A stretch of DNA of 64,000 bases from Pararobbsia alpina (GTDB lineage: Bacteria > Pseudomonadota > Gammaproteobacteria > Burkholderiales > Burkholderiaceae), in contig NZ_CADIKM010000016.1 in assembly GCF_902859895.1 (NCBI RefSeq), positions 56,388-120,387 on the forward strand, written 5' to 3'. The notes under the pieces were generated by a model that was not told where the DNA came from, ran no database searches, and worked only from the letters and a program-made list of their open reading frames with translations. A program made the translations under genes and the position numbers. Shown here in pieces: positions 54,391 through 62,997 of the stretch (positions are counted from its first letter, which is position 1; each line of letters opens with the position of its first letter).

Positions 54391-54617
54391 AATGCAGAGC
54401 GCCCTCATCAAGATCGATTTGAGCCCGAAGTCGGCATCTGTTCCACCTTTTAAAATGTAATCTGACCCTTCAAGATGCAGTCACTTTTGCTTGAAGCGAA
54501 AGCGCGGACGACGACGGGGGAGCACGACCGTCCGCCCGCAGCCAAGGTCCGAAAGTCCAAAAAAACGAATAACCGGCATCCCGTCCTCACCACGTCGGCG
54601 GCCGGGCAAGGACACAC

Positions 54618-56606
54618 ATGAACACCCTGCGCATCGACCGGATCAAGTCAGATCTCGAACCGCACTGGCACGCCTTGGCACGCGCCCTTCTGTTTACCGG
54701 CGCCATCGCTCTCCTTTGTTTTGTCGGCATGCGGCTGACCCCGCCGCACGAGCGCTTCGCGGTGATCTGGCCGGCCAACGGCGTCGTGCTCGGCATGCTG
54801 CTGACCATCCAGCCGCGAAGATGGGCACACGTGATCGGCCTGTCCCTGCTCGGCAATCTGCTCGCCAGCGTGGCTGTCGGCGACTCGGCGCTCTCCGCCT
54901 GGCTGCTCGCCCTGTGCAATACGCTCGAAACCGTGGTGGCCGTGCTCAGCTGCCGCTCGGCCGATGTAAGCAAACGCCAGTTCGGCGAACCCCTCTGGAT
55001 CTTGCGCTTCGCACTCTGCGCGATCGTCGTCGCACCGGCCACCGCCTCGCTGGTCGCCGCGTGCGTGCTGTACTTCAATACGGGAACAGCGCCGCTCACG
55101 ACTTTCCTGCGCTGGTTTCCAGCCGACGCGCTCGGCATCGCGATGTTCGCCCCGCTCACGATGGTGCTGCGCGGCGCCAGCGACCTCGGCACGCTACGCT
55201 CGCGCCGGCTGCTCAAGCCGGTGCTGTCCGTGGCCTTCCTGATGGTGACGACCGTCGCCGTGTTTGCCCAGCAGCATGCACCCCTGCTTTATATGATCTA
55301 TCTTGCGCTCGGCGTGGCGATTTTCAACGCCCGATTCTCGGGTGCCGTGATCGGGCTCGCCGCGAGCATGGTCATCGCGATCATCTTCACCGTGCATGGC
55401 TCGGGACAATTCATGGGCATGGACGAGGTGACACAACGGATCCAGCAGCTCCAGGTGTTCTTCGCTGCCGCGCTCGCCTTCACATTTCCGCTGTCGTCCC
55501 TGCAACTGCAGCGACAGCGGCTCGCCGACAAGCTCAAGGCCAGCGAACAACGCTTTCGCACGCTCGCCGAACATTCGTCCGACGTGATCATGCGCATGGA
55601 TTCATCGATGCGGCTCACCTATGTGTCGCCTTCCGTGCGGGAACTGTTCGGCTATCAAGCCTCCGCGCTGCTCGAGATGCCGAAGTGGGCGCTCGTCGCG
55701 CCCGGCGATCTCGCCCGGGTGCGCGCCGCGTTCGAACGCGTGCGTCTGGGCCTCGAACGCGAGACCTTCAACTATCGGGCGCTCAGGCAGGATGGCGAGG
55801 AAGTCTGGGTCGAGATGAGCCTGCGGGCCGTACAGTCCGGCACCCTGGGAGAGGTGAGCGGCCTGATCGAGTTCATCGGTTCGACCCGCGACATCTCCGA
55901 GCGCAAGGCCGTCGAGCAAGCGCTTGAAGAAAGCAATGCGCGCCTGAGCGAACTTGCGCATCGTGATGGTCTGACCGAACTCTACAACCGGCGATTCTTC
56001 GACGAGTCGCTCGATCGCGAATACCGCCGTGCGCGCCGCGAGAACGCGCTCGAGATCTCACTGCTGATGCTCGACGTCGATCATTTCAAGCAATACAACG
56101 ATCTCCACGGTCATCAGGCGGGCGACCAATGCCTGAAGGTCGTCGCCAAGGCGATCGGCCGTGCGTGCAAGCGTCCGCCCGATACCCCCGCGCGTTACGG
56201 CGGCGAAGAGTTTGCGGTGATCCTGCCGAACACCACACTCGAAGGTGCCGTCATACTGGCCGAGCGCCTGCGTTCACAGATCAGCATACTGCTGCTCCAG
56301 GAGCCCGGCGAGCCCGAACGACGCGTAACCGTGAGCATCGGCGTGGCCTCGATCTCGCCGTACTACGAAACGCGTGAGTCCCTCGTACGTAAAGCCGATG
56401 AAGCGCTCTATCGCGCCAAGGCCTTCGGACGCAACCGCGTATGGCCGGCCCTCGAGGATTTCCGACCACGCAAGGAAGCGGCATCAGCCGCCGGCGAAAC
56501 CGGTGGCACCGTCGCTCTCGATGTCCGGACTACACCCGCGACCACCGACGTTCTGATCTCGCCCGAGTCGTGCTGCAGCGACATCACTCGTCCTGCAGCA
56601 GCCTGA
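54618..56606 (+). CDS. Diguanylate cyclase with MASE1 and PAS domains
   Basis: A 662-residue membrane signalling enzyme. Residues about 25-295 hold some eight membrane helices with the MASE1-like segment PPHERFAVIWPANGVVLGML. A PAS domain is at about 310-435 (TLAEHSSDVIMRMDSSMRLTYV, core HSSDVIMRMDS). The GGDEF domain is at about 450-610 with the active-site GGEEF at 528-532. The inhibitory I-site RPPD lies exactly five residues upstream, so product inhibition is expected. It makes c-di-GMP in response to an unknown cue. No EAL domain. Its last 23 bases overlap the end of dbpA on the other strand. Confidence 0.92.
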   Translation: MNTLRIDRIKSDLEPHWHALARALLFTGAIALLCFVGMRLTPPHERFAVIWPANGVVLGMLLTIQPRRWAHVIGLSLLGNLLASVAVGDSALSAWLLALCNTLETVVAVLSCRSADVSKRQFGEPLWILRFALCAIVVAPATASLVAACVLYFNTGTAPLTTFLRWFPADALGIAMFAPLTMVLRGASDLGTLRSRRLLKPVLSVAFLMVTTVAVFAQQHAPLLYMIYLALGVAIFNARFSGAVIGLAASMVIAIIFTVHGSGQFMGMDEVTQRIQQLQVFFAAALAFTFPLSSLQLQRQRLADKLKASEQRFRTLAEHSSDVIMRMDSSMRLTYVSPSVRELFGYQASALLEMPKWALVAPGDLARVRAAFERVRLGLERETFNYRALRQDGEEVWVEMSLRAVQSGTLGEVSGLIEFIGSTRDISERKAVEQALEESNARLSELAHRDGLTELYNRRFFDESLDREYRRARRENALEISLLMLDVDHFKQYNDLHGHQAGDQCLKVVAKAIGRACKRPPDTPARYGGEEFAVILPNTTLEGAVILAERLRSQISILLLQEPGEPERRVTVSIGVASISPYYETRESLVRKADEALYRAKAFGRNRVWPALEDFRPRKEAASAAGETGGTVALDVRTTPATTDVLISPESCCSDITRPAAA

Positions 56607-58050
56607 CCTTCACCCGCTTGCCCTTGACCTTGCCCGACGAGAGCTTGCTCAACGCTTCGCGCGCGATGCCGCGTTCAACCGCGACGTAGGTCGACATCTC
56701 GGTCACATTGATCTTGCCGATCCGCGCGCCATCGAGTCCCGCTTCGCCCGTCATCGCACCCAGCACGTCGCCAGGCCGGATCTTCTCCTTGCGACCGCCG
56801 AGGATCTGCAGCGTGACCATCGGCGGCGTCAACGGCTCCCTGCTCGCCGACGTCAGTTCGGCAAGCGGTTGCCAGGTGACTTCGCGTCCTTGCTCGTGCT
56901 CGATATTGCCCACGCGCCCCATCTCGTTCATGCTCGCCAGGCTCAGGGCCCAGCCCTCCTCGTCCGCCCGGCCCGTGCGGCCGATCCGGTGGACGTGCAC
57001 TTCGGGGTCTGGCGTCACGTCGACATTGATCACCGCTTCGAGCTGTGCGATGTCGAGCCCGCGTGCCGCCACGTCTGTTGCGACGAGAACCGAGCAACTC
57101 CGGTTCGCGAACTGGATCAGCACCTGGTCGCGTTCGCGTTGTTCGAGTTCGCCATGCAGGGCAAGCGCCTCGAAGCCTTGCGCTCGCAGTACGTCGACAA
57201 GGTCGCGGCACTGCTGCTTTGTGTTGCAGAATGCGAGCGTGCTAACCGGGCGGTAGTGATTGAGCAGCAGGCCGACCGCATGCAGCCGCTCGTCGTCACG
57301 GACTTCATAGAAGCGCTGGTGGATCTTCGTATCGGCATGCGTCTCGGCGAGCTTGACCTCGCGCGGGTTGCGCAGGAACTGCTGGCTCAGCTTGCCGATG
57401 CCTTCCGGGTAGGTCGCCGAGAACAGGAGTGTCAGGCGCTCTCTCGGGCATTGCCGGGCGACGGTGGCGATATCGTCGAAGAAACCCATGTCGAGCATGC
57501 GGTCCGCCTCGTCGAGCACCAGCGTGTTGAGCGCGGCGAGCTCGAGCGTGCCGCGTTCGAGGTGATCCATCAGCCGGCCCGGCGTGCCGACCACGACGTG
57601 CGCGCCATGTTCGAGACTGTTGATCTGCGGACGCATCGGCGTGCCGCCACACAGCGAGAGCACCTTGATGTTCTCTTCCGCGCGTGCAAGACGGCGGATT
57701 TCCTGCGTGACCTGGTCGGCCAGTTCGCGGGTCGGGCAAAGTACCATCCCTTGCACCGCGAAATTCCGCGGATTCAGGCGGTTGAGCAGGGCAAGCGCAA
57801 ACGCGGCCGTCTTGCCACTGCCGGTCTTGGCCTGCGCGAGCAAATCCTGGCCGGCGAGCGCGAACGGCAGCGTGGCCGCCTGGATCGGCGTCATGCTCAG
57901 ATAACCGAGCTGTTCAAGGTTGGCGAGCACCGCGGGTGAGAGCGGCAGGGTGCTGAATTGCGCTCCGGCGGCCGGCTTGCCGCTGGTTTCGGTCGCGCGC
58001 GGCGCGCCCGCCCTGTTATTGAGCGGAATGTTGGAGTTCGTATCGGTCAT
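56584..58050 (-). CDS. dbpA: ATP-dependent RNA helicase DbpA
   Basis: A 488-residue DEAD-box helicase. Motifs: Q motif (PIQAATLPFAL), Walker A AKTGSGKT (74-81), DEAD at 180-183, SAT in LLFSATYPEG, and HRIGRTGRAD. The C-terminal 75 residues (VTLQILGGRKEKIRPGDVLGAM, core GGRKEKIRPGD) are the DbpA RNA-binding domain that recognises 23S rRNA hairpin 92, so a role in large-subunit assembly is well supported. It starts 3 bases after the stop of a tiny four-cysteine gene, indicating a common transcript. It overlaps the cyclase gene tail to tail by 23 bases. Confidence 0.95.
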   Translation of the reverse strand: MTDTNSNIPLNNRAGAPRATETSGKPAAGAQFSTLPLSPAVLANLEQLGYLSMTPIQAATLPFALAGQDLLAQAKTGSGKTAAFALALLNRLNPRNFAVQGMVLCPTRELADQVTQEIRRLARAEENIKVLSLCGGTPMRPQINSLEHGAHVVVGTPGRLMDHLERGTLELAALNTLVLDEADRMLDMGFFDDIATVARQCPRERLTLLFSATYPEGIGKLSQQFLRNPREVKLAETHADTKIHQRFYEVRDDERLHAVGLLLNHYRPVSTLAFCNTKQQCRDLVDVLRAQGFEALALHGELEQRERDQVLIQFANRSCSVLVATDVAARGLDIAQLEAVINVDVTPDPEVHVHRIGRTGRADEEGWALSLASMNEMGRVGNIEHEQGREVTWQPLAELTSASREPLTPPMVTLQILGGRKEKIRPGDVLGAMTGEAGLDGARIGKINVTEMSTYVAVERGIAREALSKLSSGKVKGKRVKVRLLQDE

Positions 58051-58053
58051 TGC

Positions 58054-58227
58054 TCAGGCGCGCGGCTGCTGGTAAGCGACCGTGCCGTCCTCCGCCGTGA
58101 CGCGTTCGACATAGTTTCGCGAGCCGCATAGCGGGCAGCGGAACAAATAGCCCTGCCCCTCGTTGCGGACCTCGACTTCGGACGGATGCCACTGCGCGCC
58201 GCAGGGCTGGTTTCTGCAAATAAACAT
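58054..58227 (-). CDS. 57-residue four-cysteine (zinc-ribbon-like) protein upstream of dbpA
   Basis: A short gene read directly from the minus strand. It starts MFICRNQPCGAQWHPSEVEV and contains Cys4, Cys9, Cys31 (FRCPLC) and Cys34, spaced as CX4C and CX2C, which suits one zinc ribbon. The ATG at 58227 has a good GGAG site seven bases before it. The stop is 3 bases before the dbpA start, so the two are surely co-transcribed and may be translationally coupled. The other frames over this DNA are long but rich in Arg and have no motifs. I do not know the family; a nucleic-acid or protein-binding partner of DbpA is a guess from position. Confidence 0.82.
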   Translation of the reverse strand: MFICRNQPCGAQWHPSEVEVRNEGQGYLFRCPLCGSRNYVERVTAEDGTVAYQQPRA

Positions 58228-58387
58228 CGAGTTCTCCGGGGAATGAGCGCCATTTTACTGCGCCGCGCCGCCAAGCGGATTTCTCGTGCCGGAGTGGGGT
58301 CCGGACCAGGCTGAAAACCGTGGTTGGCGCTTCCGATTTATCATGGCTACCGACATGTGTTTGTAAAACGGTAACACTGGCATTTTC

Positions 58388-59290
58388 ATGGATCAGACTC
58401 GCGTTTTATCAATATTCCTCAGCGTTGCACGTACCAGCAGTTTTACGCAGGCCGCGTTGGCCGTCGGGCTGACGCCGCCGGCCGTGAGCCGCGCCATTGC
58501 CCAGCTCGAGCATCATCTCGGGGTACGGCTGTTGAACCGCAGCACACGAAAGGTGAGCCTCACCGACGAGGGCAGCCGACTTTACGAACTCGCGGATGCA
58601 GGGCTGCGCCTGCTCGACGAGGCGATGGACCAGACCCAGTACAGCAAGCAGGAAGTGGCGGGACTGATACGGATCGCCGCCTCACACTCGTTTGGCAATC
58701 GTCAGCTAATTCCGCTGATCCGGCAGTTTCAGAAGCTTTATCCGGATATTCATTTCGATCTGTTGTTCGAGGACCAATTCACCGATCTGGTTACCGCGAA
58801 GATCGACGTCGGTTTCCGATCGGGCAACGAACCCGGCGCTAACCTGATCGCACGCTCGCTGGGTCCGATCGGTCTGTCGATCTGCGCTTCGCCGGACTAT
58901 TTGAGGGAACACGGCACGCCGACGAGCCTTGCGGAGTTGCTGACCCACCGCTGCACGGGGTTTCGCCATCCGAATACCGGGCGGGTCGTTCCCTGGGAAT
59001 TGCAGATCGACGGTGAATTCATTTATCAGGATGTGCCCGCCGTGGTGAGCCTCAACCAGGTCGAGGCAGAAGTGCGGGCCGTGCGCGCGGGCCTCGGCAT
59101 CGGGCAGTTGCCCGACTATATGATCGCCGAGGATCTCGCCGCGGGCGGGCTTGTGCGAATTTTGCCGGCCTTTGCGACGAGCCGGCTGGGAATCTATATG
59201 TACTACCCTCAACGCAAGCAGTTGCCGACCCGCGTGCGGCATTTCATCGATTTCGTCATGGAGCGCGTCAGGGACGGGAGGCTGCGTTAG
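58388..59290 (+). CDS. LysR-family transcriptional regulator
   Basis: A 300-residue LysR regulator. DNA-binding part: FLSVARTSSFTQAALAVGLTP, then AVSRAIAQLEHHLGVRLLNRSTR (core VSRAIAQLEHHLG). The effector domain follows (FDLLFEDQFTDLVTAKIDVGFR, core DLVTAKIDVGFR). It reads toward an aldo/keto reductase gene 258 bases downstream, a likely but unproven target. It is divergent from the four-cysteine gene. Confidence 0.9.
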   Translation: MDQTRVLSIFLSVARTSSFTQAALAVGLTPPAVSRAIAQLEHHLGVRLLNRSTRKVSLTDEGSRLYELADAGLRLLDEAMDQTQYSKQEVAGLIRIAASHSFGNRQLIPLIRQFQKLYPDIHFDLLFEDQFTDLVTAKIDVGFRSGNEPGANLIARSLGPIGLSICASPDYLREHGTPTSLAELLTHRCTGFRHPNTGRVVPWELQIDGEFIYQDVPAVVSLNQVEAEVRAVRAGLGIGQLPDYMIAEDLAAGGLVRILPAFATSRLGIYMYYPQRKQLPTRVRHFIDFVMERVRDGRLR

Positions 59291-59548
59291 TGTCGACGCA
59301 AAGGGACGACTGATGGTCGTTGGCCGATGGCGTTGAATCCGGGTCGTGGCCCCTGATCCACGGTGCTGTATGACTGATCAGCATTTCTTTAGAGTGTCTT
59401 TCGCCGGGACTCATTGAAGCGAGTCGCCGGGCTGCGATAATTTGCGACTTGCTGCGCAATCCCCAATGGACGTCGTTCCGGGCCCAGTGCGACCACACGC
59501 TCGATGCCCGGCCCCACGCCCTTTTCCAACTAGAACAGGAGCTGCAGG

Positions 59549-60529
59549 ATGCAATTCACCAAGTTAGGCCGTACCGGCATGGACGTATCGCGGATCTGCC
59601 TCGGCTGCATGAGCTACGGCGTGCCCGGACGCGGTCCGCACCCGTGGGTGCTCGACAACGACGAAGCACGGCCTTTCATCCAGAAAGCACTCGAACTCGG
59701 CATCAACTTCTTCGACACCGCCAACGTGTACTCCGACGGCACGAGCGAAGAGATCGTCGGCCGCGCCCTGCGCGACTTCGCCAAGCGTGACGAAATCGTG
59801 ATCGCCACCAAGGTCCATGGCCGAATGCATAAGGGCCCCAATGGTGCGGGACTTTCGCGCAAGGCGATCATGTCCGAGATCGATGCGAGCCTGCGCCGTC
59901 TCGGCACCGAGTACGTCGACCTTTACCAGATCCACCGCTGGGACTATGAGACGCCCATCGAGGAAACGATGGAAGCACTGCATGACGTGGTGAAGGCCGG
60001 CAAGGCCCGCTATATCGGCGCTTCGTCGATGTATGCATGGCAACTCTCGAAGGCCCTGCACGTCGCCGAACGCCATAACTGGACGCGCTTCGTCACGATG
60101 CAGAACTACGTGAACCTGCTGTATCGTGAGGAAGAACGCGAGATGCTGCCGCTATGCCAGGAAGAAGGTATCGGCGTCATTCCATGGAGCCCGCTTGCGC
60201 GCGGACGCCTGACGCGAGACTGGGATGCAACGAGTGCGCGTTCGGAAACTGACGATTTCGGCCGTGGGCTCTATGTGAAGAGTGCGGATGCCGATCGGCA
60301 GGTCGTCGAACGGGTCGCGGAAGTCGCGAAGGCACGCGGCGTTCCACGTGCGCAAGTTGCGCTCGCCTGGGTGCTGCAGAAATCGGCGATCACCGCGCCG
60401 ATCATTGGGGCAACCAAGACGCATCATCTCGATGATGCGGTCGCAGCCGTGTCGCTCAAGCTGACCGCGGATGAGGTCGCGAAGCTCGAGGAACTGTATG
60501 TGCCGCACGCGGTCGCCGGCTTCAAGTAA
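59549..60529 (+). CDS. Aldo/keto reductase
   Basis: A 326-residue AKR-family oxidoreductase. Motifs: LGRTGMDVSRICLGCMSYG, FFDTANVYSDGTSEEIVG with catalytic Asp and Tyr, Lys in VIATKVHG, EYVDLYQIHRWDYETP with His, and IIGATKTHHLDDAV in the cofactor site. It is only distantly like the reductase at 43.5 kb. It follows a LysR gene and ends in a hairpin. The substrate is unknown. Confidence 0.92.
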   Translation: MQFTKLGRTGMDVSRICLGCMSYGVPGRGPHPWVLDNDEARPFIQKALELGINFFDTANVYSDGTSEEIVGRALRDFAKRDEIVIATKVHGRMHKGPNGAGLSRKAIMSEIDASLRRLGTEYVDLYQIHRWDYETPIEETMEALHDVVKAGKARYIGASSMYAWQLSKALHVAERHNWTRFVTMQNYVNLLYREEEREMLPLCQEEGIGVIPWSPLARGRLTRDWDATSARSETDDFGRGLYVKSADADRQVVERVAEVAKARGVPRAQVALAWVLQKSAITAPIIGATKTHHLDDAVAAVSLKLTADEVAKLEELYVPHAVAGFK

Positions 60530-60549
60530 TCGGCTCGTTTGCGGATTCG

Positions 60550-60578
60550 CTGCCTCCTGCCGGGTCGGCTGGAGGCAG
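60550..60578 (+). terminator. Hairpin after aldo/keto reductase
   Basis: CTGCCTCC-N13-GGAGGCAG, a perfect 8-bp stem starting 20 bases after the stop. No T-run follows. Confidence 0.55.
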
Positions 60579-60726
60579 TGCCGCCACAGGCGAGCGTGGC
60601 GCGGCGATCCGCCCTGAAAGTATTTCGTAATACGCTTGACATTTGGCACACTGAGAATCGGATGCTCGGTGCCTTGTGTGCAGTTCCCGGCCACGCCCGA
60701 CGACCCCGTTCGAAAGGAGCAGCGTG

Positions 60727-61653
60727 ATGAGCGAACTAGACCTTCAAAACGATGACGACGCGCAGGCAGCGCGGCAGCGCCGTCTTCAGGAAGACCTGAT
60801 CGACAGCTACGACGAAGAACTCGAGATGGAGATCGACGACCGGGTTCTCGACGGCAACATGACGCTCGATGCCGAGGCGCGCGAAAGCCGCAAGCTCTAT
60901 TTCAGGGAGCTGTTTCGCCTTCAGGGCGAACTGGTCAAATTGCAGGACTGGGTGGTGCATACGGGTCATCGGCTCGTCGTGATCTTCGAGGGTCGCGACG
61001 CTGCCGGCAAGGGTGGCGCGATCAAGCGCATCACCCAGCGCCTGAACCCGCGTGTGTGCCGCGTCGCTGCCCTGCCCGCACCGAATAATCGCGAACGGAC
61101 CCAGTGGTACTTCCAGCGCTATGCCGCCCACCTTCCCGCAGGCGGTGAAATCGTGCTGTTTGACCGTAGCTGGTACAACCGTGCGGGCGTCGAACGCGTG
61201 ATGGATTTTTGTACCGACGCTGAATATGAGGAATTCTTCCGCTCGGTTCCCGAGTTTGAAAAGATGCTCGTACGCAGCGGTATCCAGATCGTCAAATACT
61301 GGTTCTCCATCACGGATGACGAACAGGAGGTTCGCTTCCAGGCGCGCATCCAGGATCCGCTCAAGCAGTGGAAGCTGAGCCCGATGGACCTTGAGAGTCG
61401 CCGCCGGTGGGAGCGGTATACGCAGGCGAAGGAAGTGATGCTGCAGCGCTCGCATATCCCGGAAGCACCGTGGTGGGTAATCCAGGCAGTGGACAAGAAG
61501 CGCGCGCGGTTGAACTGCATCCGCCATCTGCTTGATCTGGTGCCCTATCACGAGGTCGAGCGTTCGCCTATCTTGCTACCGGATCGTGAGCATCACGACG
61601 ATTACCTGCGCCATCCGGTGCCGGAATCGATGATTGTGCCGGAGTATTACTAG
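60727..61653 (+). CDS. ppk2: Polyphosphate kinase 2 (PPK2 family)
   Basis: A 308-residue PPK2 protein. Walker A GRDAAGKGG is at 89-97, followed by the family's KRITQRLNPRVCRV, the aspartate-containing VLFDRSWYNRAGVERVM (Walker B) and the lid segment RIQDPLKQWKLSPMD. It moves phosphate between polyphosphate and nucleoside diphosphates. It is of the single-domain class; the direction and nucleotide preference cannot be read with certainty. The acidic N-terminal 50 residues (DEELEMEIDD) are an extension. ATG 60727 has AAGGAG seven bases before it. Confidence 0.93.
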   Translation: MSELDLQNDDDAQAARQRRLQEDLIDSYDEELEMEIDDRVLDGNMTLDAEARESRKLYFRELFRLQGELVKLQDWVVHTGHRLVVIFEGRDAAGKGGAIKRITQRLNPRVCRVAALPAPNNRERTQWYFQRYAAHLPAGGEIVLFDRSWYNRAGVERVMDFCTDAEYEEFFRSVPEFEKMLVRSGIQIVKYWFSITDDEQEVRFQARIQDPLKQWKLSPMDLESRRRWERYTQAKEVMLQRSHIPEAPWWVIQAVDKKRARLNCIRHLLDLVPYHEVERSPILLPDREHHDDYLRHPVPESMIVPEYY

Positions 61654-61675
61654 GTCTCATGATCGGGTGCGGCCT

Positions 61676-61882
61676 CTAGCGCGAAAGGCTGCTGGCTCCG
61701 AAGACGCTTTTCAGATGCCTGGAAATTACCGAACGTTCGCGCCTAAACAGTTTCGTGACCACGTGGATGTGCCTTTGTAGCGTGCCATCCTGCGCGGTCG
61801 TAAAGTCGAATGCCTGAGATATCACGTCCGGACGTTCAGCCGCGAGTTTGGCGATCAACGTCTTGTAGTTCTGCGTGAGTTC
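61676..61882 (-). pseudogene. Unidentified gene remnant
   Basis: An open stretch of 68 codons on the minus strand ending in a stop at 61676, with in-frame stops just upstream (61883, and again near 61920). It reads ELTQNYKTLIAKLAAERPDV and later LFRRERSVISRHLKSVF. The second part faintly resembles the helix-turn-helix of RhuM-type proteins. No ribosome site. It looks like the 3' end of a decayed gene. Confidence 0.35.
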
Positions 61883-61988
61883 TTACTGGGTCAGTTCTAC
61901 GTGACCATCAACAGCAGTCTAAGCGCTGACCTCCTCGTCTGTATCTTGGGGCCATTCGAAAGCTCGATCCATGTTGGCCGCTACTGCC

Positions 61989-62141
61989 CAAGGTCTTCGC
62001 ATGCTCGATCAGCCGTTTGAACCACGCGAGTTTGTAGTCGAATTTCGGACCAGGCTGCGGGTTGCCATTCGGCAGATAGATGCAGCCAAGGAGAACGCCA
62101 GAGACGGCTGCTTCAAATCGGATTTGGAGTCCACGGCGCAA
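61989..62141 (-). pseudogene. xthA: Exodeoxyribonuclease III (xthA) remnant
   Basis: About 51 codons encode RRGLQIRFEAAVSGVLLGCI followed by YLPNGNPQPGPKFDYKLAWF and KRLIEHAKTL, a clear match to the central part of exonuclease III (IYLPNGNP and KFDYKLAW are family hallmarks). The part before RFEA lacks several residues usual in the family, a stop codon lies immediately upstream, and homology ends after LIEHAKTL. The catalytic N- and C-terminal parts are missing, so this cannot be an active enzyme. Confidence 0.8.
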
Positions 62142-62264
62142 TCAACATGCCCACCGGCGTTTCGGTCATTCTGTCCGCCTTCCAGAGCAATCAAGCAAAT
62201 GCATGGAGTGGGCATGGGAACAATAGTTGCTCTTTTCTTCATGCGGTTAAACTTGGAGAGAACC

Positions 62265-62615
62265 ATGAAGACGAACAGCAAAATTACCTACGCACTCGGC
62301 TCAGGACTATTGGCTGGCGTGCTTGCCATCGCTCCGCTAGCGGCATCCGCGCAGACCACGGGCGGTACGCACAACAACCCGGGCGCGGCCAACGCATCAG
62401 GCACCATGTCTTCGGATAGTGGAGACACCGGAGCGACGCAACAGAAGAAGTTGTCGCCGGCGATGGGCAATAAAACGGCCAATCCCAATGATCCGAACAC
62501 CGGCAATATCGGGAACGCTGGGGGTAGCGGCAAAGGCGGTGCTAACTCCGGCGGCGGCACCGGGGGGACCGGTGGCGGCGCGGGTGGGGCCGGTGGCGGT
62601 GGGGGCGGAAAGTAA
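62265..62615 (+). CDS. Small exported glycine-rich protein
   Basis: A 116-residue protein with a good signal peptide (KITYALGSGLLAGVLAIAPL, cleaved about ASA/QTT). The mature part is low in hydrophobic residues, rich in Gly, Asn, Thr and Ser, and ends in a run of Gly with Thr/Ala (GGGTGGTGGGAGGAGGGGGG). The ATG has a GGAGAG site. It is likely unfolded in the periplasm or outside the cell. I know no function. It lies between two gene remnants, yet its own frame is intact. Confidence 0.7.
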   Translation: MKTNSKITYALGSGLLAGVLAIAPLAASAQTTGGTHNNPGAANASGTMSSDSGDTGATQQKKLSPAMGNKTANPNDPNTGNIGNAGGSGKGGANSGGGTGGTGGGAGGAGGGGGGK

Positions 62616-62661
62616 GGCTCGAAAGCGCGCCATCGTCACTTCCACGTGTGACGCACCGTAG

Positions 62662-62884
62662 ATCCACGCGCAACTGGAAGAGGAACTTTTTTGTCCCGCG
62701 TTGTCTGTCGCTCAGACAGACAACGAGACGCTCGCCTAGAGCGGCCCCGAGCACGACGAGATGCGTGCGATCATCGACAAGCTGTCGCGCGATGAGACCC
62801 GAGAATGCCGCGTATGACGAGCTATTTCTGCAACCGTTGCGCGAAGTTATGCATGACATCGCCGACGAGGAAACGGTGCTGTGA
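62662..62884 (+). pseudogene. Hemerythrin-like (HHE) gene, nonsense and frameshift
   Basis: Frame 1 from 62662 reads IHAQLEEELFCPALSAAQTD, a stop (TAG at 62737), then SGPEHDEMRAIIDKLSRDE. Frame 2 then continues AAYDELFLQPLREVMHDIAD and EETVL before a stop at 62882. Together these match hemerythrin/HHE cation-binding proteins, whose iron ligands include the His of HAQLEEE, the EHDEM His and the Glu of ADEE. Both ends are truncated. At least one nonsense and one frameshift change are needed to explain it. Confidence 0.8.
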
Positions 62885-62997
62885 TCCGACGCCACGTGCC
62901 TGACGTGGCGGGATTAAAGAGGGATGGTCATGACCGGTCGCGCTCCGGCGCTGCCATGGCCTTGACGCCTATCCGTCGATTCGCTTAAGGATGAGAT

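Larger units (their letters stand above)
54188..54617. other. 430-bp divergent region, MpaB-like / diguanylate cyclase
   Basis: No gene supported. Two related inverted repeats (54242-54258 and 54376-54390) lie in the half nearest the MpaB-like gene. AAGGA before 54618 is the cyclase ribosome site. Confidence 0.6.
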
